DNA from: Faecalimonas sp. | Lineage (GTDB): Bacteria; Bacillota; Clostridia; Lachnospirales; Lachnospiraceae | Direction: 5' to 3' | DNA: 23,408 nt | Assembly (NCBI GenBank): GCA_020024645.1 | Contig: JAHHTN010000026.1 | Coordinates: 1-23,408 of the forward strand | Shown here: one piece after another, positions 16,903 through 23,408 of the stretch | Numbering within the stretch: the stretch's first letter is position 1 | Layout: every line of letters begins with the position of its first letter | Translations under genes and position numbers: made by a program | Notes under the pieces: model-generated | The model's database searches: none | What the model was told of the DNA's origin: nothing | The model's input: only the letters and a program-made list of their open reading frames with translations

Positions 16903-17238
16903 ATGAAATTGATATTTGCAGTCGTACACGCTGAAGATGCCAAAGGTGCAGCAAAAGAATTAAATAAGAAAAAATTCGGAGTAACGAAACTGTCGAGTTC
17001 AGGTGGCTTCTTACGAAAAGATAACTGCACATTGATGATAGGGACAGAAGATGAGAAAGTACAAGATGTAATGGAGGTATTAAAAGAAACTTGTGCAAAA
17101 AGAGAAGAAATTGAAATTGTGACCCCTTATCTGAGTGAAGGTATGCAAATACCGAATTATGCATATACTCCGATTAAAGTTGAAGCGGGAGGAGCTATTG
17201 TATTTGTTGTTAATGTGGCAGAGTTTTGGAAAATTTAA
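16903..17238 (+). CDS. darA: Cyclic-di-AMP receptor, PII-like DarA/PstA
   Basis: This 111-residue cytoplasmic protein matches the DarA (YaaQ/PstA) family of PII-like trimers, which bind the second messenger c-di-AMP. The start MKLIFAVVHAED, the FGVTKLSSSGGFL segment with its TGGFL-like binding loop, MIGTEDEKV, and the C-terminal VEAGGAIVFVVNV all fit the family, as does the length (about 109 in Bacillus). The targets of DarA are not established. AAGGAG at 16889-16894 is spaced 8 bases from ATG 16903; GTG 16894 and ATG 16897 lie in or too near it. The next gene has its own promoter, so darA is probably transcribed alone or with read-through. Confidence 0.93.
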   Translation: MKLIFAVVHAEDAKGAAKELNKKKFGVTKLSSSGGFLRKDNCTLMIGTEDEKVQDVMEVLKETCAKREEIEIVTPYLSEGMQIPNYAYTPIKVEAGGAIVFVVNVAEFWKI

Positions 17239-17248
17239 GAGGGTGAAG

Positions 17249-17277
17249 TTGTAACGAATGTATAGGTGTGCTATAAT
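17249..17277 (+). promoter_or_regulatory. Promoter of the ycxB-like gene and downstream genes
   Basis: TTGTAA (17249-17254), a 17-base spacer and TATAAT (17272-17277) with an extended -10 TGC. No terminator is visible before the tsa genes, so this promoter may drive them too. Confidence 0.7.
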
Positions 17278-17323
17278 TTCATGGCACATCTATTTTAGTT
17301 AAAAAGAAATGGTAGGGAAGAAA

Positions 17324-17830
17324 ATGATAGTAAAATTTAATGTAAAGATGACAGACAAAATAATGTATGATTTTTTGTTGTATCATAATTATACGAGTAT
17401 GACAGGGCTTGTAGGAGCGATTTTAGGTATTCTTTTACTAGGTGTTGCCGTAATGAAAGGGGCAGCGGGAGATATACAGACAGCAATTTTGTTCTTTGCT
17501 ATATCTATATTTGTATTGATGTCAACTCCGATGACGTTAAAGGCAACAGCAAAAAATCAAGTAAAAAATACGCCGATGTTCCAGGAACCATTAGAATATG
17601 AAATTTCTGAGGAGGGAATTATGGTTTCACAGAATGAAGAAAGTGCATTAAATGAATGGAAGGAATTTGAAAAAGTTATTTCTACAAGCAAATCACTTAT
17701 TTTATATATTACTCGTGTAAGGGCAATTATTTTGCCAAGAGAAGCTATGGGAGATGATTATATGAAAGTGGTTGAAATGATTTCAAAAAACGTACCTGCA
17801 AAAAGAGTGAAAATCAGACATACGAAATAG
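17324..17830 (+). CDS. YcxB-like membrane protein
   Basis: This 168-residue protein starts MIVKFNVKMTDKIMYDFLLY and has two closely spaced hydrophobic segments (from about MTGLVGAILGILLLGVAVM, then AILFFAISIFVLM). A soluble C-terminal half contains YEISEEGIMV and, later, EWKEFEKVISTSKSLILYI. That layout is typical of the uncharacterised YcxB-like family of small membrane proteins. Function is unknown. ATG 17324 lies 5-6 bases after AGGGA; ATG 17309 is in frame but overlaps the ribosome site. The stop is 13 bases before tsaE. Confidence 0.75.
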   Translation: MIVKFNVKMTDKIMYDFLLYHNYTSMTGLVGAILGILLLGVAVMKGAAGDIQTAILFFAISIFVLMSTPMTLKATAKNQVKNTPMFQEPLEYEISEEGIMVSQNEESALNEWKEFEKVISTSKSLILYITRVRAIILPREAMGDDYMKVVEMISKNVPAKRVKIRHTK

Positions 17831-17843
17831 AAAAGGAAGAACA

Positions 17844-18272
17844 ATGATAATAGAAACAAATAATGCGAAAGAAACATTTGAATTAGGCGTACAGATTGGA
17901 CAAAAGGCAAAAGTTGGAGACGTCTATACTCTTATTGGAGATTTAGGAGTAGGAAAAACTGTCTTTACACAAGGAATGGCAAAAGGTTTGGAAATCGATG
18001 AACCGATTAGTAGTCCAACATTTACAATTGTACAGGTTTATGATGGAGGACGATTACCGTTTTATCATTTTGACGTATATCGAATAGGTGACGTTGAAGA
18101 AATGGAAGAAATTGGATATGAAGATTATATTTATGGACAAGGCGTTAGTTTGATTGAGTGGTCAAATTTGATTGAAGAAATTCTTCCGAAAAAAAGACAA
18201 GAAATTAGTATCGAAAAAGATTTAGAAAAGGGATATGATTATCGAAAAATAACAATTATGGAAAGGGAGTAA
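17844..18272 (+). CDS. tsaE: tRNA t6A threonylcarbamoyladenosine biosynthesis ATPase TsaE
   Basis: This 142-residue P-loop ATPase supports the TsaB-TsaD complex that places threonylcarbamoyl on A37 of ANN-decoding tRNAs. The Walker A motif GDLGVGKT is at 32-39. Other family signatures are SSPTFTIVQVY, FYHFDVYR and the ISLIEWSN-like VSLIEWSN. Length is normal. A ribosome site AAAAGGAAG precedes ATG 17844. tsaB begins four bases after the tsaE stop, so the pair is translationally linked. Confidence 0.95.
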   Translation: MIIETNNAKETFELGVQIGQKAKVGDVYTLIGDLGVGKTVFTQGMAKGLEIDEPISSPTFTIVQVYDGGRLPFYHFDVYRIGDVEEMEEIGYEDYIYGQGVSLIEWSNLIEEILPKKRQEISIEKDLEKGYDYRKITIMERE

Positions 18273-18276
18273 TGAT

Positions 18277-18999
18277 ATGCGTGTATTGGCGTTGGATAGT
18301 TCGGGACTTGTGGCATCAGTTGCTATTGTAGAGGAGGAGCAAACAGTTGCAGAATATACTGTTAATTATAAGAAAACACATTCGCAGACATTGCTTCCAA
18401 TGTTAGATGAGATTGTAAAAATGACAGATATGGATTTACAAACAATAGATGCTATAGCTGTTGCAGGAGGACCAGGCTCTTTTACAGGACTTCGAATTGG
18501 TTCTGCAACCGCTAAAGGACTTGGGTTAGCGTTGAACAAACCTCTTATTCACATTCCGACATTAGAAGGAATGGCTTACAATTTAGTCGATAGTGCATCG
18601 ATTATATGTCCGATAATGGATGCTAGAAGAAATCAAGTATATACTGGAATATATCGTTTTGTAGATGGGGAATTTAAAATTTTAGAAGACCAAATAGCAA
18701 TTTCTGTGGAAGAATTGATACAGAAATTAAATGAAATGGATGAGAAAGTTGTTTTCTTAGGTGATGGAGTACCAGTATATGCGAAACAATTAAAAGAAGG
18801 ATTGAAAATATCGTTTACATTTGCACCAGCGAATATGAATAGGCAAAGAGCTTCTTCTGTAGGACTCTTAGGAATAGAGTATTTAAAACAAGGGAAAACG
18901 GAAACGGCAAGGGAGCATGAACCGAATTATTTACGTGTTTCACAAGCTGAAAGAGAACGAAATGAAAGACAAAAAGCAAAGGAATCTAAAGAAATATGA
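18277..18999 (+). CDS. tsaB: t6A biosynthesis scaffold protein TsaB
   Basis: This 240-residue ASKHA-fold protein is the partner of TsaD in the bacterial t6A-synthesising complex; it does not itself carry the metal site. Family features are the start MRVLALDSSG, THSQTLLPMLDEI, and the glycine-rich AVAGGPGSFTGLRIG. The C-terminus is lysine and arginine rich (ERERNERQKAKESKE), a little longer and more charged than the minimal family. GGGAG lies eight bases before the ATG, inside the end of tsaE. Its stop overlaps the rimI start as ATGA. Confidence 0.95.
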   Translation: MRVLALDSSGLVASVAIVEEEQTVAEYTVNYKKTHSQTLLPMLDEIVKMTDMDLQTIDAIAVAGGPGSFTGLRIGSATAKGLGLALNKPLIHIPTLEGMAYNLVDSASIICPIMDARRNQVYTGIYRFVDGEFKILEDQIAISVEELIQKLNEMDEKVVFLGDGVPVYAKQLKEGLKISFTFAPANMNRQRASSVGLLGIEYLKQGKTETAREHEPNYLRVSQAERERNERQKAKESKEI

Positions 19000-19439
19000 T
19001 GATTTTGCAAAATATGGAAGAACAAGATAGTGAACAAATAGCACAATTGGAAGAAGAGATATTTAAAGATGCCTGGACACAAACAGGGATTGAAGAAACA
19101 TGGAGAGAGCCTCATTCTTTTATTATTGTCGCAAAAGAAGCAGAAGAAGTAGTGGGGTACAGTATTGTGTATTGTGTGCTTGATGAAGCGGAAATTGCAA
19201 AAATTGGGGTGAAAGAAACCAAAAGACATAAAGGCGTAGGTAGTAGATTGCTGAGAAAAATAGAGGCTAAATGCCTTCAAAAGAATATAACAAGAATATT
19301 ACTTGAAGTCCGTGAAAGTAATGTACTAGCAAGAAAATTTTATGAAAAAGAGAAGTTTGTCGAGGATGGAATCCGAAAAAACTTTTATGAAAACCCAATG
19401 GAAAATGCAGTTTTAATGAGTAAAATGATTGGTCTGTAA
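18996..19439 (+). CDS. rimI: RimI-type GNAT N-acetyltransferase
   Basis: This 147-residue GNAT enzyme is annotated as the N-alpha-acetyltransferase of ribosomal protein S18. The acetyl-CoA loop RHKGVG (R-x-x-G-x-G) follows the strand EIAKIGVK. The conserved LLEVRESNVLARKFYEKEKF motif, with its Asn and Tyr, and a C-terminal FYENPMENAVLMSK are typical of RimI. The ATG overlaps the tsaB stop by four bases; a second ATG follows at 18999. The location next to tsaB/tsaE supports RimI over an unrelated GNAT, but the true substrate is inferred. Confidence 0.9.
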   Translation: MMILQNMEEQDSEQIAQLEEEIFKDAWTQTGIEETWREPHSFIIVAKEAEEVVGYSIVYCVLDEAEIAKIGVKETKRHKGVGSRLLRKIEAKCLQKNITRILLEVRESNVLARKFYEKEKFVEDGIRKNFYENPMENAVLMSKMIGL

Positions 19440-19460
19440 GGAGAAAAAACTTGCAGATAT

Positions 19461-19540
19461 GGGAACACTTCCCACTGGGATTGGGACATACAACGAGCTA
19501 TAATGAATGAGTAGTTGAACTTTATAGATCGGGCATTCAT
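19461..19540 (+). promoter_or_regulatory. Hairpin-rich leader before the small CxxC gene
   Basis: The gap between rimI and the next gene holds gggaa/ttccc (19461-19465 with 19469-19473) and atgaatg/cattcat (19503-19509 with 19534-19540). The second hairpin ends directly before AGGAGG. A TATAAT at 19499-19504 lacks a good -35. No known riboswitch consensus was recognised. Confidence 0.35.
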
Positions 19541-19552
19541 AGGAGGAATTGT

Positions 19553-19780
19553 ATGAAACAATATGAAACAAAAGAAATTTTGAAAGTAAAAAAAGTAGTT
19601 TGTAATAAATGCGGAAAAGAGATTGTTGTAGAAAATGGAAGGCTTTTAGAGGATATGCTTCAGATTGAAAAAAGATGGGGATATCCATCAGAAAAAGATA
19701 ATGAAGTTCATTCGTTTGATTTGTGTGAACAATGTTATGATGAATGGATTGCAACTTTTCTTATTCCTATAGAAAAATAA
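19553..19780 (+). CDS. Small protein with two CxxC pairs, function unknown
   Basis: This 75-residue protein has VCNKCGK near residue 17 and LCEQCYDEW near residue 57. The two cysteine pairs could bind one zinc ion. Between them lies a charged region with RWGYPSEKDNEVHSFDLC. This looks like a small zinc-ribbon-like protein, but I do not recognise a named family. A strong AGGAGG site precedes the ATG by seven bases, and rnz begins 14 bases after the stop, so it is probably translated from the same transcript as the tRNA-processing genes. Both the ribosome site and the ordered cysteines make it a real gene. Confidence 0.75.
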   Translation: MKQYETKEILKVKKVVCNKCGKEIVVENGRLLEDMLQIEKRWGYPSEKDNEVHSFDLCEQCYDEWIATFLIPIEK

Positions 19781-19793
19781 TGAGGAGAAAAGA

Positions 19794-20705
19794 ATGTTAG
19801 ATGTATGTTTGTTAGGAAGTGGGGGAATGATGCCACTTCCTTATCGTTGGCTGACTTCACTTATGACAAGATTTAACGGCAGTAGTTTGTTAATAGATTG
19901 TGGTGAAGGTACACAAATAGCAATTAAAGAAAAAGGATGGAGTTTTAAACCTATTGATGTTATTTGTTTCACCCATTATCACGGTGATCATATAAGTGGA
20001 TTACCAGGGCTTTTGTTAACAATGGGAAATGCAGATAGGAAAGAACCACTTACATTAATTGGGCCAAAGGGTCTAGAAAGAGTTGTAACCGCACTTCGAG
20101 TAATTGCACCTGAGTTACCTTTCCCGATTCGTTATGTAGAAATTGAGGGAGCAGAACAAACTTTTGAATTGAATGGATATCGTTTAACAGCATTTCGTGT
20201 AAACCATAATGTACTTTGCTATGGATATACACTAGAAATAGATCGTGCTGGAAAATTTGATATAGAACGTGCTATGGAACAGAAAATACCAAAACAGTAT
20301 TGGAGATTTTTGCAACGTGGAGAAACGATCCAAAAAGAGGAAAAAACATATACGCCTGATATGGTATTAGGAGAGCAGAGAAAAGGAATTAAATTAACAT
20401 ATACAACAGATACAAGACCAACAGAATCGATTAAAGTACATGCAGCAAAGTCGGATTTATTTATTTGTGAGGGAATGTATGGAGAGAAAGAAAAAGCGGA
20501 AAAGGCAGTAGAATACAAGCATATGACTTTTACAGAAGCAGGAAAACTTGCAAAAGAAGCGGATGTAAAAGAAATGTGGCTTACGCACTACAGTCCATCT
20601 TTGACGAAACCTGAAGAGTTTATGGAAGATGTGAAAAATATTTTTCCAAATGCTAAAGCGGGAAAAGATTGTATGTCTGTCACACTAGAGTTTGCAGAAG
20701 AATAG
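19794..20705 (+). CDS. rnz: Ribonuclease Z (tRNA 3' endonuclease)
   Basis: This 303-residue metallo-beta-lactamase-fold enzyme cuts the 3' trailer of tRNA precursors that lack an encoded CCA. The zinc motif THYHGDH is at 60-66 (His61, His63, Asp65, His66) followed by ISGLPG, a family signature. DCGEGTQ precedes it, NHNV supplies a further likely ligand, and YTTDTRP and LTHYSPS supply later ones. Length fits the short RNase Z form. GAGGAG precedes the ATG. tsaD starts 10 bases after the stop. Confidence 0.94.
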   Translation: MLDVCLLGSGGMMPLPYRWLTSLMTRFNGSSLLIDCGEGTQIAIKEKGWSFKPIDVICFTHYHGDHISGLPGLLLTMGNADRKEPLTLIGPKGLERVVTALRVIAPELPFPIRYVEIEGAEQTFELNGYRLTAFRVNHNVLCYGYTLEIDRAGKFDIERAMEQKIPKQYWRFLQRGETIQKEEKTYTPDMVLGEQRKGIKLTYTTDTRPTESIKVHAAKSDLFICEGMYGEKEKAEKAVEYKHMTFTEAGKLAKEADVKEMWLTHYSPSLTKPEEFMEDVKNIFPNAKAGKDCMSVTLEFAEE

Positions 20706-20715
20706 AGGAGAAATT

Positions 20716-21744
20716 ATGGGTGAAACAAAAGATGTTTTAATATTGGCGATAGAAAGTTCGTGTGATGAAACAGCGGCAGCAGTTGTAAAAAATGGGAGAG
20801 AAGTGTTGTCAAATGTTATTTCATCTCAAATAGAACTTCATAAATTATATGGAGGAGTTGTTCCTGAGATTGCATCAAGAAAACATATTGAGAAAATTAA
20901 TCAAGTTATTGAGGAAGCGTTGGAGGAGGCTAATGTCACCTTAGAAGATATAGACGCAATAGGTGTTACATATGGACCAGGACTTGTTGGAGCACTTTTG
21001 GTTGGAGTTGCCGAAGCAAAGGCAATTGCATATGCAACAGCTAAACCTTTAATTGGTGTACATCATATAGAGGGGCATATTTCAGCAAACTTTATTGAAA
21101 ATAAGGAGTTGGAGCCTCCGTTCATTTGTCTTGTGGTTTCGGGTGGACATACACATTTGGTGTGCGTAAAAGATTATGGAGAATATGAAATTATTGGACG
21201 AACAAGAGATGATGCAGCAGGAGAAGCATTTGACAAAGTTGCTCGTGCGATTGGTTTAGGATATCCAGGTGGACCTAAAATTGATAAATTATCAAAAGAG
21301 GGAAATCTAAATGCAATCGTGTTCCCAAAGGCGCATATTACAGATGCACCATATGATTTTAGTTTCAGTGGAGTAAAGTCGGCGGTATTAAATTATATTA
21401 ATGGCTGTCAGATGAAAGGAGAAACGTTCTGTCAAGCGGATATTGCTGCATCCTTCCAAAAAGCAGTAACGGATGTGCTTGTGGAAAATGCCATGAGAGC
21501 AGTTGAAGAATATGGCATGAAAAAATTAGCTATAGCTGGTGGAGTGGCATCAAATAGTTCTCTTCGTTGTGCAATGAAAGAAGCATGTAATCAAAGTAAA
21601 ATTGACTTTTATTACCCATCGCCCATTTTTTGTACAGATAATGCAGCTATGATTGGTGTGGCTGCGTATTACGAATATAAAAAAGGAACACGTCACGGAT
21701 GGGATTTAAATGCTGTGCCAAATTTAAAATTGGGAGAAAAATAA
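20716..21744 (+). CDS. tsaD: tRNA t6A threonylcarbamoyltransferase TsaD
   Basis: This 342-residue ASKHA-fold enzyme transfers threonylcarbamoyl from TC-AMP to A37 of tRNA. The metal-binding motif HIEGH is at 117-121. IESSCDETA near the start, GVVPEIASRKHIE, VSGGHTHLV and the nucleotide-binding IAGGVASNSSLR are all conserved in TsaD. The start is ATG 20716 after GAGGAG at 20705-20710; an in-frame ATG further upstream (20692) lies inside rnz and lacks a ribosome site. With tsaB and tsaE nearby, only tsaC of the four-gene pathway is missing from the window. Confidence 0.96.
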   Translation: MGETKDVLILAIESSCDETAAAVVKNGREVLSNVISSQIELHKLYGGVVPEIASRKHIEKINQVIEEALEEANVTLEDIDAIGVTYGPGLVGALLVGVAEAKAIAYATAKPLIGVHHIEGHISANFIENKELEPPFICLVVSGGHTHLVCVKDYGEYEIIGRTRDDAAGEAFDKVARAIGLGYPGGPKIDKLSKEGNLNAIVFPKAHITDAPYDFSFSGVKSAVLNYINGCQMKGETFCQADIAASFQKAVTDVLVENAMRAVEEYGMKKLAIAGGVASNSSLRCAMKEACNQSKIDFYYPSPIFCTDNAAMIGVAAYYEYKKGTRHGWDLNAVPNLKLGEK

Positions 21745-21745
21745 A

Positions 21746-22453
21746 ATGGATAAAAAACGTTGTACGGCAATTGTTTTGTCGGCGGGCCAAGGGACACGTA
21801 TGGGAATGAACATACAAAAGCAATATATACAACTTGATGGAAAAGAAATTATTTGCCATACATTAGAAACATTTCAAAAGTCAGAGATTATTGATGAAAT
21901 TATACTTGTTGTCGGTATAGGGCAGGAAGAATATTGTTGTAAAGAAATTGTGGAAAAGTATCAATTTAAAAAAGTGAAAAAAATTATAGAAGGTGGAGTA
22001 GAAAGATATCATTCTGTTTACAATGGATTGAAAGAAATTAAGCATCAAGGATATGTGTTTATTCATGATGGAGCGAGACCTTTTATAACAGAGGAAATAA
22101 TTGAGAGGGCATATGTGACTGTATGTAAGTATGGAGCATGTGCAATTGGTATGCCTGTGAAAGATACAGTAAAAATTGCCGATCAAGAAAAGTTTATTGA
22201 GGAAACGCCTAATCGTAAATTGGTTTGGTTAGTACAAACTCCGCAAGTATTTCAAACAGATATAGTCAAGGAAGCATATGAAAAAATGATACAATCTAAT
22301 GATATACAGGTGACAGATGATGCAATGGTTGTAGAAACAATGCTGCATAAAAAAATAAAATTGGTAGAAGGAAGTTATGAGAATATCAAAATAACTACAC
22401 CAGAAGATTTGGATATAGCAAAAGTATTTTTAAAGAGGAGATATGATGGATAG
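21746..22453 (+). CDS. ispD: 2-C-methyl-D-erythritol 4-phosphate cytidylyltransferase
   Basis: This 235-residue enzyme couples MEP with CTP to give CDP-ME in the non-mevalonate isoprenoid pathway. The nucleotide-binding motif LSAGQGTRMG is followed by KQY (25-27). Further marks are VERYHSVYNGL, FIHDGARPF, GMPVKDTVK and TPQVFQ, ending with VTDDAMVVE and ITTPEDLDIA. Length is typical. The ATG lies two bases after the tsaD stop, with GGGAG upstream inside tsaD. TarI cytidylyltransferases are close relatives; no teichoic-acid neighbour is present, which favours IspD. Confidence 0.92.
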   Translation: MDKKRCTAIVLSAGQGTRMGMNIQKQYIQLDGKEIICHTLETFQKSEIIDEIILVVGIGQEEYCCKEIVEKYQFKKVKKIIEGGVERYHSVYNGLKEIKHQGYVFIHDGARPFITEEIIERAYVTVCKYGACAIGMPVKDTVKIADQEKFIEETPNRKLVWLVQTPQVFQTDIVKEAYEKMIQSNDIQVTDDAMVVETMLHKKIKLVEGSYENIKITTPEDLDIAKVFLKRRYDG

Positions 22454-22928
22454 AGAAGAGCATAAGATAGCACCTATATTTAATAAAGAATCGGAGATAT
22501 TAATACTAGGGAGTTTCCCTTCTGTAAAATCAAGAGAAGGGAACTTCTTCTATCATCATCCACAAAATCGGTTTTGGAAAGTAATTTCTACTGTTAATGG
22601 ATGTGAACTTCCGTGTACAATAGAAGAAAAGAAATCTATGCTTTTAGAAAATCATATTGCCATATGGGATGTGATTGCAAGTTGTGACATAGAAGGATCT
22701 AGTGATAGTAGTATAAAAAATGTTATTCCTAATGATTTGAACATGATTTTGAGGGAGTGTCAAATAAAACGGATTTATACTAATGGTGGAACAGCAAGTC
22801 GAATGTATCGGAAATATTGTCAAAATCAAACTGGTTTAGAAGATATAAAATTACCATCTACAAGCCCAGCAAATGTGGCGTATTCTCTAGAACGTTTGGT
22901 TGAGGAATGGGATATAATAAAAAAATAA
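22446..22928 (+). CDS. DNA-deoxyinosine (hypoxanthine) glycosylase, UDG superfamily
   Basis: This 160-residue protein resembles the hypoxanthine-DNA glycosylase branch (family 6) of the uracil-DNA glycosylase superfamily, which removes deaminated adenine from DNA. LILGSFPSVKSREG with YHHPQNRFWKVI forms the N-terminal pocket, IAIWDVIASCDIEGSSDSSI the middle, and LPSTSPAN the C-terminal active-site loop. Specificity among hypoxanthine, uracil and xanthine cannot be read directly. ATG 22446 is five bases after AGGAG (22436-22440); ATG 22443 is too close. The start overlaps the last codons of ispD by eight bases. No clear terminator follows before the tRNA promoter. Confidence 0.87.
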   Translation: MDREEHKIAPIFNKESEILILGSFPSVKSREGNFFYHHPQNRFWKVISTVNGCELPCTIEEKKSMLLENHIAIWDVIASCDIEGSSDSSIKNVIPNDLNMILRECQIKRIYTNGGTASRMYRKYCQNQTGLEDIKLPSTSPANVAYSLERLVEEWDIIKK

Positions 22929-22947
22929 AAAAAATTTAAAAAAGGTG

Positions 22948-22977
22948 TTGACAATTAAATATACTATGTGCTAGAAT
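22948..22977 (+). promoter_or_regulatory. Promoter of the tRNA-Ser genes
   Basis: A consensus TTGACA (22948-22953), an 18-base spacer and TAGAAT (22972-22977) with an extended -10 TGC. It lies 48 bases before the tRNA-Ser(UGA) gene. Confidence 0.8.
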
Positions 22978-23025
22978 ACATCTTGTCGCTGAGGTAAACA
23001 AGCGAAGCACAAAAAAATAAGTTAT

Positions 23026-23111
23026 GCAGAGGTATCGAAGTGGTCATAACGAGGCGGTCTTGAAAACCGTTTGTCCGAGAGGGCGCGTGGGTTCGAATCC
23101 CACCCTCTGCG
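23026..23111 (+). tRNA. tRNA-Ser (anticodon UGA)
   Basis: An 86-base class II tRNA. The acceptor GCAGAGG (23026-23032) pairs with CCTCTGC (23104-23110), with discriminator G at 23111. The D loop contains GG; the anticodon loop CTTGAAA (23059-23065) shows TGA at 23061-23063. A long variable arm and the T arm GTGGG-TTCGAAT-CCCAC follow. CCA is not encoded, so the 3' end needs RNase Z and a CCA-adding enzyme. Confidence 0.96.
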
Positions 23112-23113
23112 TT

Positions 23114-23144
23114 AAAAAACTATCAATCGTTTGATAGTTTTTTT
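23114..23144 (+). terminator. Terminator after tRNA-Ser(UGA)
   Basis: A 13-bp stem (23114-23126 with 23131-23143) has a TCGT loop and a T run in the 3' arm. It lies between the two tRNA genes, and no separate promoter is clear for the second, so it may be leaky or act on part of the transcripts. Confidence 0.8.
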
Positions 23145-23161
23145 ACTGAAAAGGGCAACGA

Positions 23162-23251
23162 GGAGAAATACCCAAGTTAGCCGAAGGGGTTCGCCTGGAA
23201 AGCGAGTAGGTCGCTTGTAGCGACATGAGGATTCGAATTCCTCTTTCTCCA
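23162..23251 (+). tRNA. tRNA-Ser (anticodon GGA), atypical bases
   Basis: A 90-base class II tRNA. The acceptor GGAGAAA (23162-23168) pairs with TTTCTCC (23244-23250). The anticodon loop CTGGAAA (23195-23201) shows GGA at 23197-23199. The variable arm has GTCGC/GCGAC, and the T arm is GAGGA-TTCGAAT-TCCTC. CCA is not encoded. The discriminator is A (23251) rather than the usual G of serine tRNAs, and the D loop reads TTAG where TTGG is expected, so conserved G18 appears to be A (23179). Confidence 0.88.
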
Positions 23252-23286
23252 ATTTTGAAATTTGAAAAATAAATTTCAAAAAAGTA

Positions 23287-23316
23287 TTGACAGATGCGGA
23301 CAACATATGATACTAT
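23287..23316 (+). promoter_or_regulatory. Strong promoter P1 facing out of the window
   Basis: TTGACA (23287-23292), an 18-base spacer and TACTAT (23311-23316) with an extended -10 TGA. A ctcg/cgag hairpin follows in the leader (23327-23339). Confidence 0.7.
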
Positions 23317-23380
23317 AGACAAGCACTCGAGAGACGAGCCAAGAAGTCAAAAGCAAATTTCAAAAAAATGAAAAAAGTTG

Positions 23381-23408
23381 TTGACAAAGAGAGAAAGATA
23401 TGATATTC
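23381..23408 (+). promoter_or_regulatory. Partial promoter P2 at the window edge
   Basis: TTGACA (23381-23386) is preceded by an A/T-rich stretch and followed, after 17 bases, by TGA and the start of a -10 box (TATTC, cut by the window end). Together with P1 it makes a tandem pair about 94 bases apart, typical of stable-RNA operons. Confidence 0.55.

Noticed and set aside
17267..17289. Small tgtgc/gcaca hairpin after darA as a terminator
   Set aside because: Only five pairs, no T tract, and it overlaps a near-consensus promoter.
19499..19504. TATAAT as a promoter for the CxxC gene
   Set aside because: No acceptable -35 box at 16-18 bases and no extended -10; the gene is more likely read from upstream.
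23253..23281. Inverted repeat ttttgaaattt/aaatttcaaaa as a terminator of tRNA-Ser(GGA)
   Set aside because: The stem is purely AT-rich apart from one pair and is followed by A rather than T residues, so it is not a convincing intrinsic terminator.

Overview
This window looks like chromosomal DNA from a low-GC, Gram-positive gut anaerobe of the class Clostridia, most likely family Lachnospiraceae. The reasons are AT-rich codon use, strong Shine-Dalgarno sites, TTGaca/TATAAT promoters, a sortase-anchored mucin O-glycanase, an [FeFe] hydrogenase, a class II galT, an FMN-riboswitch-controlled ribU and a c-di-AMP receptor of the DarA type. The genus cannot be settled from the sequence.

Layout. 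(1) 1-6145: two terminators of an unseen upstream gene, then a promoter and one very large gene for a secreted, wall-anchored GH101 endo-alpha-N-acetylgalactosaminidase, closed by a terminator. (2) 6146-6862: a single-gene unit for a small CBM9-like protein with no signal peptide. It converges on the next unit across a shared bidirectional terminator. (3) 6865-10492, minus strand: a two-gene operon of a GltD/NfnB-like flavoprotein with a NuoF-type FeS domain and an [FeFe] hydrogenase. (4) 10594-13423: a galK-galT Leloir operon, transcribed divergently from the hydrogenase operon. (5) 13481-15799: hairpin-rich spacer and the tex gene. (6) 15803-16840: a frameshifted XRE repressor remnant, then promoter, FMN riboswitch, leader terminator and the riboflavin transporter gene ribU. 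(7) 16854-17830: darA and a YcxB-like membrane protein gene, each with its own extended -10 promoter. (8) 17844-22928: tsaE-tsaB-rimI, a small CxxC protein, RNase Z, tsaD, ispD and a DNA-deoxyinosine glycosylase, all on the plus strand and tightly packed. (9) 22948-23408: two tRNA-Ser genes (UGA, GGA), then two strong tandem promoters pointing out of the window, which resemble rRNA or tRNA operon promoters.

How the genes connect. GH101 releases galactosyl-GalNAc disaccharides from mucin, and GalK/GalT handle the galactose part after uptake, so the left half fits mucin foraging; the hydrogenase pair would dispose of reducing power from fermentation. In the right half tsaB, tsaE and tsaD supply three of the four proteins of bacterial t6A synthesis, and RNase Z makes mature 3' ends on CCA-less tRNAs such as the two nearby tRNA-Ser genes.

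No CRISPR array, prophage, insertion sequence or obvious defence system was seen. The least ordinary items are the hydrogenase-flavoprotein pair, the tRNA-Ser(GGA) with two atypical bases, the broken XRE gene joined to the riboswitch promoter, the stand-alone CBM9-like protein and a palindromic element ahead of tex.
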